Origin: a bacterium
GTDB lineage: Bacteria; JAJRZV01
Direction of reading: 5' to 3'
NCBI GenBank assembly: GCA_024275095.1
Contig: JAJRZV010000053.1
Location: 1-8,246 of the forward strand
DNA length: 8,246 bases
The notes under the pieces are model-generated. The model worked only from the letters and a program-made list of their open reading frames with translations. It did no database searches and had not been told where the DNA came from. Shown piece by piece: positions 1 through 7,529 of this stretch (within the stretch, counting starts at the first letter, position 1; each line of letters begins with the position of its first letter). Both the position numbers and the translations under genes were made by a program.

Positions 1-1762
1 CAAACAAATACGCATGGGAAAGTGCTCTCACTGTGGCTGTCCGGGGGGTCGAAGTGAGAAAAGCCATCTCTCCAAATATTTCCCCTTCACCCAGCACAGA
101 CAATCGCGCCTCATTTTTCAAAACTTCAACCTCACCCTCCAAGATAACATACAGATCCTGGCTCTCTTCTCCTTCTTCAATAATCACTTCCCCAGGATTA
201 AGATTCTTGAGAGCACCGTGCTTCATAATTTCTCTTAGAAGCTCAGGTTCTGCATTCCGGAAAATAGGATTGCTGGAAAGCACCTGGGAAAGTCGTACAC
301 GCCATTTAAAGGTTTCAGCATCCATTACGGACGCACGAAGCATTTCCCAGAAATCCTCTTTGGCCACCCTCAGAACAATACTTTCATCAAGAGCTTTCAC
401 CGTCGCCGTGCGGGAACCCTTTTCTATAAGCGCAAGCTCTCCAATGCCTGCAACAGGCCGTATCTCTGTTATCAATGTCTCATCCCCAGAAGGATGTTCG
501 CGGTATATCCCAACCCTTCCCTTAACCAGCACGTCAAAGTACGTACCCCTTTCCCCTTCCCTCATAAGTATGGTACCTGGAGGAAATCTCAACCACTCTC
601 CTCCCTCGAGTTTGAAATTTTCAAACAGCGGATGAACTTTTACCCTGGAGGTCAACTCTCCAGATGGTTTTTCTATTCTTTTGCCTTTCTTACGGCCTGA
701 ATACCACCTGCGTACAAGCTTTATTACGCCCCCGGTAAGACCTAATAAATATCCTGCAAAACACAATAGATAAAGACCCCACCAGAGAATTACAGAGTGG
801 GGAGATGCAACTCCACTGGACACCGATTTCACCGTAACTTCATACAATTTTTGACCCCACTGGCCAAATATCCACACGGTCAGACCCAGTAACAGCAAAG
901 AAAACACGGCAAGAAATACGTAAGGCGCCTCTCCAGGATTGACACGAAACCACCGTGAATCCGAAGGCAGTATCTTGTAAATCAAACTGCTTTCTACCTT
1001 ACTGCCCATACCCTCTTCTTTGAGGAGTCCTTCCCAGAGCCACAGGCCTTCAGGGGTAAGAAAGGGAAATGCATCAACAAGTAAATTGAACAACACAGCC
1101 ACACTGATAGCAGCATAAATAACGGAACCGGATGATAAAAAAAGAATTATAACTGCAGGCAGAATGTCATACATGTAGCCGCAGAGAGCCATTTCAACTT
1201 TCTGCCGATGCGAAAGTACATCTCCGGGTTTGTGCTCGCGGACCACTCCCAAAAAACCCACCCCTTTCAGGGGTACACTGGAAGCAAGTAAATATTCCAG
1301 ATGCGAAGCCCATAAGAAATTTTTTAACGACCGCAATACCAGAAAACATGCAACAGCCATAATCAGACCTTTTGTACTGGAGAAAAGAATCTCAGGAACA
1401 AATCCTGAAGAGAAAATTTCCCAGCCGAAGGAAAGGATACCTGCCAGAAACACGGGTATTGATATGTACAGGTGTAAAGGATGAATCGGTGTCACAGGTA
1501 AAGGTACAGACAGTTTCATGAGAAGCGATGATTTAATCCCGCCTTCAGAGAGCTTGCGCTCACAGCTTTTCCAGACGGAGGATGGAAACATTCTCCATCG
1601 CTGAAAAAACGAAACGGAGTCAGGTTCACGACCTGAAGAAAGGATTTCCAGAAGTTCCAGCTCAGGAGGTGAAAGTATTATCCATTTACCATTCAAAAAC
1701 AGGGCACCGCCTCTTTGCCCTTTGAGCAATCTGGAGATACTGTTCCTCAGCGTATCTAACAT
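1..1762 (-). CDS. PqqD-like / inactive M50-like membrane protein with two cyclic-nucleotide-binding domains (C-terminus beyond window)
   Basis: 587 residues are visible and the frame is open to the left edge, so the C-terminus is missing. Residues about 18-85 resemble a PqqD-type winged domain. Residues about 95-345 hold several hydrophobic segments (near 95-117, 131-150, 195-232, 281-300 and 325-345) with the layout of M50-type membrane peptidases. Where HExxH is expected (after FL, residues 149-150) the sequence is WASHL, and the NPFxxxDGY-type motif appears as FPFLTPEGL (232-240). Both metal-binding motifs are therefore lost, and I infer that it is not a protease. Two cNMP-binding domains follow, about 376-483 and 495-587. 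Their phosphate-binding cassettes are intact: GELAL with R451-T-A, and GEMAF with R574-T-A. It probably senses a cyclic nucleotide on the cytoplasmic side of the inner membrane. The ATG at 1762 has AGG six bases upstream. It lies 69 bp after the lipoprotein gene with no terminator between them. The domain order is clear, but the role is unknown. Confidence 0.85.
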   Translation of the reverse strand, partial: MLDTLRNSISRLLKGQRGGALFLNGKWIILSPPELELLEILSSGREPDSVSFFQRWRMFPSSVWKSCERKLSEGGIKSSLLMKLSVPLPVTPIHPLHLYISIPVFLAGILSFGWEIFSSGFVPEILFSSTKGLIMAVACFLVLRSLKNFLWASHLEYLLASSVPLKGVGFLGVVREHKPGDVLSHRQKVEMALCGYMYDILPAVIILFLSSGSVIYAAISVAVLFNLLVDAFPFLTPEGLWLWEGLLKEEGMGSKVESSLIYKILPSDSRWFRVNPGEAPYVFLAVFSLLLLGLTVWIFGQWGQKLYEVTVKSVSSGVASPHSVILWWGLYLLCFAGYLLGLTGGVIKLVRRWYSGRKKGKRIEKPSGELTSRVKVHPLFENFKLEGGEWLRFPPGTILMREGERGTYFDVLVKGRVGIYREHPSGDETLITEIRPVAGIGELALIEKGSRTATVKALDESIVLRVAKEDFWEMLRASVMDAETFKWRVRLSQVLSSNPIFRNAEPELLREIMKHGALKNLNPGEVIIEEGEESQDLYVILEGEVEVLKNEARLSVLGEGEIFGEMAFLTSTPRTATVRALSHAYLF

Positions 1763-1831
1763 CTTTTACCTGGAAATGTTTTCCTCAAAAAGGAGAACAA
1801 GTTCAGTCCCCTTTAATACCGTGCCGACAGA

Positions 1832-4800
1832 TTACGGTCCCAGTTGAAGTATAAGCCCTGACAAGCTCTCAAGTATCATCAGGTTCTCTGGACCGGTAAA
1901 ATATATATCCGTGACTAAAGGAAAGGCCGCATTATAAGCCTTAACCCCGGTAAATCTTAAAGCGTTTTCTCCTGTGCCAGCCACCCTTTTCAACCGTCCC
2001 TGATTATCAATGAGCCAGATTGAAGAACCGCCTGTGAGGTAATAAGTCCCACAGGGAGAAAGGTGAAATTCCACGTTAACAAAATACAGCAATCCATCAG
2101 GACCGATCTCAATATCAGTAATCAGTCCCAGAGGAGACGCCAGCGCATCCTCGCCTTCGAGCGGAGTGTTCTTCACCAGTGGACTCTGCGCCATCTTAAT
2201 ACCAGCAGTAATTGTTGAATTTCCATTTCCCTGAGCTTTCACACTCATCACCCCGTTTCCAGCAATGGTAAACAACTCACCGGTGGAAAGGTCTATGGCT
2301 TTAATCGCCGTGTACGTAATTCCAAGGGGGCTGTAACTGATAAATTCACCAAAATACAATACATTGTATCGTTCATCGTATTTAAGGGCAGTAACAGGCA
2401 GGTAATCATACAAATCCAACACCAGGGAAGCACCTGTCGCTGGACCGCTGTACGTGACTGTATCGGGGAAAACAGGAGCCCCGATAGCTCCCCCTATGTG
2501 ATTAAGCGTTCCGGAAGAGTCTGTTTCAAATATTAAACCGGTAAGTGGATTTTCATAACTGGGTATCCCGGCCAGGAAAAAGATTCTTTTACCACCCGGG
2601 TCTATTTCTACAGGCCCTAAATTTGGAAAGTAAACGGTAGAGGCATCAACCCCGGGAGCTGGCGATGCTGCACCCGATACCGAACCAACCACGGAATAAA
2701 CTTTGCGGGACGAAAGGTCCACACCTCTTATAACACCATTGTCCGGGTCAGCAAACAAAATATCGGCGAAAATGCCACCCGTGATAACATCGTTGAACGG
2801 GTTGGAACCCACCGCACCAACACCTGTAATCTCATCAAAGTAATAAACATCTGTAACAGCTACCAGATAATACCTGGAATAATCGCCCATCAGGGAATTA
2901 ACCGTTCCTTCTTCAGGGTACACAACACGCATGGTGCCCCAGGACCGTCCCTCCAGTACGTAATAAACATCGTTCAACTCCAGGGCACTCGAAGGTGTAT
3001 CTATGTAAGCCTCAAGTGCACTGTAACCGTCTCCGCCAGAGCGTAAATCGGAAACAGCAGAACCGGCTACGATAAAGACAGTGGCTGAAGGCGGATAGGT
3101 GCTCAGGTCCACACCAAACAGCTTTCCGTTGGTATTATCTGCGACAAACAGGATCCGTGTGGTGGGATCAAAAGCTAATGCCTCAGGTGCCCAACTTATA
3201 TCGTGAACGTCAACACCTTCGGTACCTGCAAATATACTGCTGTTGCCCGTACCAAAAATATCCACAGCACACATTGTTGCTCCGTCCAGAACAACTATTT
3301 GATTGGCCCCCGAATCAGCCACGTAGAGCCGTACAAGTTTTCCTGCTGTATCATATTCTGCAACAAGCCCTTCAGGACTCATAAACGTCAGGTCTGTCCC
3401 ACAGGCACCGCTCGTTGGGGCACCATAAGCACCACTACCGGCAAGCGGCATGATTTGAGTGACGGGGTCTGCAAACTCTATCTTGCGAATGATGGAATTC
3501 CAGGTATCACTCACAATTATTCCCGTGAGAGAACCTGAAGCATCACGCAGTGGTATAATTTCTCCAAGCCATAATAACTGCACAGCGGTAGCTGGACCGG
3601 AATAGAGAGGATTGCTCGAGGTATCAGCCCCCCCAGCCACCACAGTTGAAGTGCTAGACGAAAAATCCGGAGAAAACTCTACGGCAACAATATCGTACAG
3701 CCCGAAGTCAGAAATAAACAGTGTCCTTGAAACTTCGTCGTAGTAGAGAACCATTGGCGCAGGTCCGGGAGCATAGGGACTCAACTCCTTTGGAAAGGCC
3801 CCGTAAACCTTTCCCCATTTGCCTACAACAGGATCGTACATCATCACAACACCGCTCACAGTTGAAACAAACACGCGCCCCCCGGAAAAGCGAATAACAT
3901 CATTTACCCCTGCAAGAGGAAAATTTAAGAAGCCGGGGCCGTCCCCGGGTACAAAGCTGTTGCCATCAAATACCGGGTTATATGATAGAGGAACATTAAC
4001 CACGTTCCACGCGGTACCTGCTTGAACATCTATACCCTTGACGTAACCCGTAGTTTCACCACCAGCGATATACACAAAACCCGTAGAAGGGTCAACGTAC
4101 AATCCCTTCATATTAGGAAGGGGCACCCTTCTTGCATGCTCTGGACCAGGTCCAAAAGCCCCGGCAATGCGCCGGGGAACAAAAGCGGCAATCGCCCAAC
4201 CAGCACCGGGTAAAGGAGCAACCACGTTTCCTCTCTGAAAATCACCGGAGTCAGGTATCCGGTCTTCAGCAATCTTATGACCCGAAAGCTCATAGGCAGC
4301 ACATGTACCTGCAAACCGAAAATTCCCTTCGTTGTAACCCAGGTCAGAGCGCCATACCCTGAATCTAATATCGTGCTCCAGGCTCTCAGGTATAAATTCT
4401 CCTATCTCTTTACCTCCAACCAGATCATAAACAACCCCGTACGAAGAAACACCGCTGACAAATACCCCAATGGCTACATCTGCACCGTCGAAATCACTGA
4501 TTTCAGTATCACTGAGAAATGTATTATTTATTTTCACCTCACCAGCAGTAACTCCGGTTGCGGGGTTGCTGTCCAGATCCAGAAGAATAATACAGACACC
4601 AATAACATCTTCACTCAACCATCGCACTCTATGCTCAAATACAAAACGGAAAGTTAATGCTTCAGGAGCATCGTAAATTTCCAGCCTTTCTATATCTGAT
4701 GATTCCGATACTTCACCGACGGTATCGAAAAACACACCTGAACCAGGCTCAAGCATGTCCAGTACAATTTCCCCATCTGGTGGAGGCACAGCAGAAAACG

Positions 4801-5122
4801 CCACACCTGAATAAACCCGGGTACCGGACGAGCTGTATGCATCAGCACGAAATCTGAAGCCATCACCCGAAGGAAGATACAAAGTAAATTCCTTAGAGAC
4901 AGGGCTGGAAAACGTGACGGTAGTGACATCAATACCTTCACGGTCTACATTTAACGTAAGGGAGGCAATATCGGTGATTTTTTGAGGCGCCTGGGTCATC
5001 CTGATGTTCCACTGAACTCTGTGCACATCACGATCCTTAATAAGCTCACATCCTGCAAGCACTCCGGCAAGCACAGCAATCCAGATTATTTCAATCCAGT
5101 GCCTTCTGTTCATGGGTATCAC
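1832..5122 (-). CDS. Large lipoprotein with beta-sandwich modules and NHL-like beta-propeller repeats
   Basis: 1096 residues. The N-terminus is a lipoprotein signal: two Arg (R6, R7), a hydrophobic stretch, then lipobox LAGC with the lipidated Cys at 25. Glu follows the Cys, so there is no Asp inner-membrane retention signal of the E. coli kind. Residues about 35-130 and 145-285 look like beta-sandwich modules; the second contains DLDSNPATG, which recalls calcium-loop or DOMON/CBM9-like domains. From about 338 to the end I count 11-12 propeller-type repeats. Examples are LYVADSGANQIVVLD (599-613), LFVADNTNGKLFGVDLS (658-674) and ILFADPDNGVIRGVDLS (788-804), with linkers ending in AGxG. SGPATxxxL recurs at 508 and 892, which is the GPATxAxL signature of NHL linkers. 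Twelve blades would fit two six-bladed propellers. The start is GTG, overlapping the upstream TGA (GTGA), with GAGG five bases before it; the ATG at 5113 is a poorer choice. The protein probably binds a ligand or protein partner on the outer membrane or cell surface. The ligand is unknown. Confidence 0.9.
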   Translation of the reverse strand: MIPMNRRHWIEIIWIAVLAGVLAGCELIKDRDVHRVQWNIRMTQAPQKITDIASLTLNVDREGIDVTTVTFSSPVSKEFTLYLPSGDGFRFRADAYSSSGTRVYSGVAFSAVPPPDGEIVLDMLEPGSGVFFDTVGEVSESSDIERLEIYDAPEALTFRFVFEHRVRWLSEDVIGVCIILLDLDSNPATGVTAGEVKINNTFLSDTEISDFDGADVAIGVFVSGVSSYGVVYDLVGGKEIGEFIPESLEHDIRFRVWRSDLGYNEGNFRFAGTCAAYELSGHKIAEDRIPDSGDFQRGNVVAPLPGAGWAIAAFVPRRIAGAFGPGPEHARRVPLPNMKGLYVDPSTGFVYIAGGETTGYVKGIDVQAGTAWNVVNVPLSYNPVFDGNSFVPGDGPGFLNFPLAGVNDVIRFSGGRVFVSTVSGVVMMYDPVVGKWGKVYGAFPKELSPYAPGPAPMVLYYDEVSRTLFISDFGLYDIVAVEFSPDFSSSTSTVVAGGADTSSNPLYSGPATAVQLLWLGEIIPLRDASGSLTGIIVSDTWNSIIRKIEFADPVTQIMPLAGSGAYGAPTSGACGTDLTFMSPEGLVAEYDTAGKLVRLYVADSGANQIVVLDGATMCAVDIFGTGNSSIFAGTEGVDVHDISWAPEALAFDPTTRILFVADNTNGKLFGVDLSTYPPSATVFIVAGSAVSDLRSGGDGYSALEAYIDTPSSALELNDVYYVLEGRSWGTMRVVYPEEGTVNSLMGDYSRYYLVAVTDVYYFDEITGVGAVGSNPFNDVITGGIFADILFADPDNGVIRGVDLSSRKVYSVVGSVSGAASPAPGVDASTVYFPNLGPVEIDPGGKRIFFLAGIPSYENPLTGLIFETDSSGTLNHIGGAIGAPVFPDTVTYSGPATGASLVLDLYDYLPVTALKYDERYNVLYFGEFISYSPLGITYTAIKAIDLSTGELFTIAGNGVMSVKAQGNGNSTITAGIKMAQSPLVKNTPLEGEDALASPLGLITDIEIGPDGLLYFVNVEFHLSPCGTYYLTGGSSIWLIDNQGRLKRVAGTGENALRFTGVKAYNAAFPLVTDIYFTGPENLMILESLSGLILQLGP

Positions 5123-5967
5123 CGGTACCTCATTTTAACCTTCACACCTTCAAGAGCTTTTTCTGAAGGTACAGGTTCCTGTTCCACAGGTGGAATGTCC
5201 TCTTCTGGAAGCATTCCCTCGGTTCGTGTGTTCGAAAGCGCTTTATCGCTTTCATCAAGCGCGTTTTCCACCTCACTTTCAATTCGAGCTTCACGAATAA
5301 CATTTTTCAGTATGACTTCTGGATCTACTTTCACAAACTGCTGTAAAAGCTGCCGCAATTCATCAGCTGGAATCTCCTCAGGAGGTGAGGGTGGCTGCCC
5401 CTGTTTTACATAAGTTTTCATGCCTGCCACTATTTTGAGCGCCTCTGACTCTGCTTCCCGGGCGAGAGACCTTACCTCCACTTCACCCTCGATCACCCAT
5501 ACCCCCGTATCTGTCTCTTGCGCCGAAACAATAAATCGTGTTCCTCTTACGCCCACCACAGCAGAAGGCGTGAAAATTTTAAGGGACTGCAGCGTCCTGG
5601 AAACCCGCGCAAAAAATGAAAAAACTTTACCTTTGATCAGTTTAAACACAGCTCTTTTTTCCGTATGGGTATCCAGTCTAAACCGTGCTCCTTCGCTCAA
5701 ACTGATCACAGCACCACCTTTAAGTGCGATACGCACCCGTCCCTTCTCGCATTTAATCTCATCACCTTCATAAAAGGGCGTTTGTGGCGTCACACGAAGC
5801 CACTTCTGAGTACCCGGGCGTTTCACGTACACATCACCCTCAAGCACAACCACCGCACCCACTTCACGAGGTGTACTTTTTTCCTCGGCTGCATACCCGA
5901 GAGGCAGAGCCGTCACCAGAACAGCCGTAAAAAAGGCTACAATGAACTTTACGTTAAAAATATGCAA
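5119..5967 (-). CDS. Secreted FecR-domain protein
   Basis: 282 residues from TTG 5967. A signal peptide (hydrophobic run of about 20 residues, likely cut near LGYA-A) is followed by a FecR domain. Its landmarks, in numbering from the TTG at 5973, are GDVYV (46-50), W58, EGDEIKC (69-75), ALKGGAVISLSEGARFRL (83-100), TPSAVVGVRGTRF (135-147) and VIEGEVEV (160-167). The C-terminal 95 residues are rich in Pro, Glu and Lys and probably flexible or helical. Classical FecR is an inner-membrane sigma regulator with a cytoplasmic N-terminal segment, next to FecI and a TonB receptor. None of that is present here, so this is more likely a periplasmic structural or binding protein. Two TTG codons are possible starts. 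The one at 5973 directly abuts the AGAGG, whereas the one at 5967 sits six bases after it, so I chose 5967. The gene overlaps the barrel gene by 14 bp and the lipoprotein gene by 4 bp, suggesting coupled translation and a shared function. Confidence 0.88.
   Translation of the reverse strand: MHIFNVKFIVAFFTAVLVTALPLGYAAEEKSTPREVGAVVVLEGDVYVKRPGTQKWLRVTPQTPFYEGDEIKCEKGRVRIALKGGAVISLSEGARFRLDTHTEKRAVFKLIKGKVFSFFARVSRTLQSLKIFTPSAVVGVRGTRFIVSAQETDTGVWVIEGEVEVRSLAREAESEALKIVAGMKTYVKQGQPPSPPEEIPADELRQLLQQFVKVDPEVILKNVIREARIESEVENALDESDKALSNTRTEGMLPEEDIPPVEQEPVPSEKALEGVKVKMRYR
5128..5131 (-). promoter_or_regulatory. Ribosome binding site that decides the lipoprotein start
   Basis: GAGG near the end of the FecR-protein gene is five bases from the GTG at 5122 but 14 bases from the ATG at 5113. 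This supports the GTG start overlapping the upstream TGA. Confidence 0.5.
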
Positions 5968-7378
5968 ATCCAACCTCTGCGCCCGCCAGATAGCGGATAT
6001 AATCGTAAAGACTTACGTTGGAATCGGAACGCCGAAGGGTAAAAGTACCTGCAACGTGTAGCCACGGTTTCAGATGGTATTTAACCTTGAAATCCATTCC
6101 GTACTCAAGGTCCAGGCGACTATCACCTACGCCCAGGAAAATGCTGTCTTTCAAGAAAAACCTGACCTCTCCCACCACTCCCGTAACCAGGTCAAGCCGC
6201 TTATTGAAAAAAGAACCAGAAAATTCCAGTGCAAGCCTGTCTGCGGTGTAACTCCATTGATCCTGCTCTGCCGCATTGGAAGTCAAACTATTCAAAACAC
6301 TCAACTTAACGAGTTCGTTCAGGAAGCGCAGTTCCCCACCAACCTCGAGAAAATATTGTGTCGCATCCCTGTCGAGACTCGGCAGGGGTACATCCTCATA
6401 AAATGCGGTGCGTTTCATCCCTGCGCCGAGAATATAACCCCAGTGTGGAAACAGTACCCGTACACGTCCCTGAATATAACCGCCTTCTGAATAATGGTTG
6501 AGAGACATCTCATAAAAAGAAGAAAAATAACCTCCCCACACATGCACGTGGGTATCTTTTATTACCGATTTTACATGCAGAGACACATCGTGTACCTGGA
6601 AGTTATATTTATCAGCTTTTGTGTGAACATTTTGATAAAGGCGATATGTAAAGGTGGGCATGAACACTCTCCATCTGTCCGAGTACACCCGCCCTGAAGC
6701 CGCGAGATAACCCATCGCGTCTTTTATTCGTTTTTCAGAGCCTGTGGAATCACCTGGAGAAAGCCCGGGATTAAAGTCAAACATCACTCCAGAACGTCCC
6801 GCAACCACCCAACCAAACCATTTTTGTTCTCTTTTTTTCACCATTTTCAAAATGCGGGAACCCGAAGACCGCAACTTTTTATTGGGCGCACGTGAGAGTT
6901 CGGCAGCAACCCTTCTCAACTCGTCCAGCATGTTCAAACGCTCATAAATTATTGAGGCAATAAGAAGAGCGCGGTGATAATTAGGCCCTTTTCTCTCCAG
7001 TGCATTCTCAATCCACGTGCGCGCTTCTGAATAATCACCTGCTTTAAAATACGCGAGGGCCATTAAACTCTGGGCGAGGTCTTTTGAATGGTCTGTATTG
7101 TAAGCGCTGATAAACGCTGAAACAGCCTTTGGATAATCTCCCTTCCGATTGAAACACATCCCCACCTTCACCAGTGCCGCGTACCGAGCTTCCGGCTCGG
7201 TAATACCTGAAGCATATTTCAAAGACTCATCGCAGTACCCCCTGTTAGCAGCAGCCGCGGCAAAATCCATTTCTCCCGTTGTCACAGCAGCTCCCGCAAT
7301 AACAGAGACACCGACGACCGCACTTATTACTACCAGGATAAAAAGCTCTTTCTTAGCATTCATCATTGGTGACACCAT
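5954..7378 (-). CDS. TPR plus outer-membrane beta-barrel protein, Slam-like architecture
   Basis: 474 residues. A Lys-containing start and hydrophobic run (about 11-31) form a signal peptide with possible cleavage near AGA-A. Residues about 63-165 hold three TPR-like helical hairpins, for example GDYPKAVSAF (80-89) and GDYSEARTWI (114-123). A basic linker (about 167-186) leads to residues 187-474, which alternate polar and aromatic/aliphatic residues in segments separated by turns. By eye I count 14 strands, from GWVVAGRSGVMFDF (189-202) to YLAGAEVGFAYF (463-474). The terminal Phe and its pattern match a Bam-recognised barrel signal. About 200 residues of TPR region followed by a 14-strand barrel is the layout of Slam surface-lipoprotein translocators (DUF560), and a lipoprotein is encoded two genes downstream. 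This is an architectural analogy, not proven homology; a porin-like or secretion barrel of another family is possible. The ATG at 7378 has AGAGGAAG upstream, with the AGGAAG part 10 bases before the start. ATGs at 7366 and 7363 are less well placed alternatives. Confidence 0.87.
   Translation of the reverse strand: MVSPMMNAKKELFILVVISAVVGVSVIAGAAVTTGEMDFAAAAANRGYCDESLKYASGITEPEARYAALVKVGMCFNRKGDYPKAVSAFISAYNTDHSKDLAQSLMALAYFKAGDYSEARTWIENALERKGPNYHRALLIASIIYERLNMLDELRRVAAELSRAPNKKLRSSGSRILKMVKKREQKWFGWVVAGRSGVMFDFNPGLSPGDSTGSEKRIKDAMGYLAASGRVYSDRWRVFMPTFTYRLYQNVHTKADKYNFQVHDVSLHVKSVIKDTHVHVWGGYFSSFYEMSLNHYSEGGYIQGRVRVLFPHWGYILGAGMKRTAFYEDVPLPSLDRDATQYFLEVGGELRFLNELVKLSVLNSLTSNAAEQDQWSYTADRLALEFSGSFFNKRLDLVTGVVGEVRFFLKDSIFLGVGDSRLDLEYGMDFKVKYHLKPWLHVAGTFTLRRSDSNVSLYDYIRYLAGAEVGFAYF
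5974..5978 (-). promoter_or_regulatory. Ribosome binding site that decides the FecR-protein start
   Basis: AGAGG on the minus strand lies inside the end of the barrel gene. It touches the TTG at 5973 directly but is six bases from the TTG at 5967, so it favours the second TTG. Confidence 0.5.
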
Positions 7379-7401
7379 ACCATTAAAACTTCCTCTTTAT
7401 C

Positions 7402-7417
7402 TGTGACAATCATCACG
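7402..7417. promoter_or_regulatory. CRP/FNR-family-like palindrome in the operon leader
   Basis: TGTGA-N6-TCACG matches the E. coli CRP consensus TGTGA-N6-TCACA at nine of ten defined bases. It is centred about 25 bases downstream of the predicted start site of the minus-strand operon. A bound regulator there would be expected to block transcription unless another promoter is used. It is about 118 bases upstream of the predicted start for the plus-strand gene, too far for usual class I or II activation. Whether this genome has a CRP-like protein is not known from the window. Confidence 0.4.
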
Positions 7418-7441
7418 TTTTTCTATAATTTTTACACCACT

Positions 7442-7469
7442 ATCTTACTATCAGAGCAAAAAGCGTCAA
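7442..7469 (-). promoter_or_regulatory. Sigma70-like promoter of the envelope operon
   Basis: On the minus strand, TTGACG (7469-7464) lies 16 bases before TAAGAT (7447-7442). The -35 matches the consensus at five of six positions and the -10 at four of six. Transcription would start near 7435, giving a leader of about 57 bases before the ATG at 7378. This is the best candidate in the intergenic region for driving all four minus-strand genes. Confidence 0.5.
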
Positions 7470-7512
7470 GGGAATTCGGAAGTGCTTATTAATTTAAGAA
7501 AAAACTCTACTG

Positions 7513-7521
7513 TGTTATGAT
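7513..7521 (+). promoter_or_regulatory. Extended -10 element of the enolase-superfamily gene
   Basis: TGTTATGAT reads as an extended -10: TG, one base, then TATGAT, five of six matches to TATAAT. The region 17 bases upstream (TTTAAG, 7493-7498) is a weak -35, as often seen with extended -10 promoters. Transcription would start near 7528, one or two bases from the ATG at 7530, in line with the lack of any ribosome binding site. Confidence 0.45.
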
Positions 7522-7529
7522 GTATTTTC

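Larger units (their letters stand above)
7379..7529. other. Divergent intergenic region
   Basis: 151 bp, AT-rich, between the minus-strand operon and the plus-strand enolase-superfamily gene. It holds the two promoter candidates and the CRP-like palindrome described separately. The two predicted transcription starts are about 93 bp apart and point away from each other. I see no small gene or terminator in it. Confidence 0.7.

Noticed and set aside
33-635. 200-codon open frame on the plus strand
   Set aside because: It lies antisense to the two cNMP-binding domains, whose motifs are clear on the minus strand, and its own translation is low-complexity Ser/Pro without a domain.
1763-1831. Possible terminator between the lipoprotein and cNMP genes (TCCT, loop, AGGA near a T-run)
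   Set aside because: The stem is only four base pairs and the T-run is in the loop, not after the stem; it would not act as an intrinsic terminator.
5119-5967. FecR iron-signalling regulator
   Set aside because: No FecI, no TonB-dependent receptor and no N-terminal anti-sigma region; only the FecR fold is shared.
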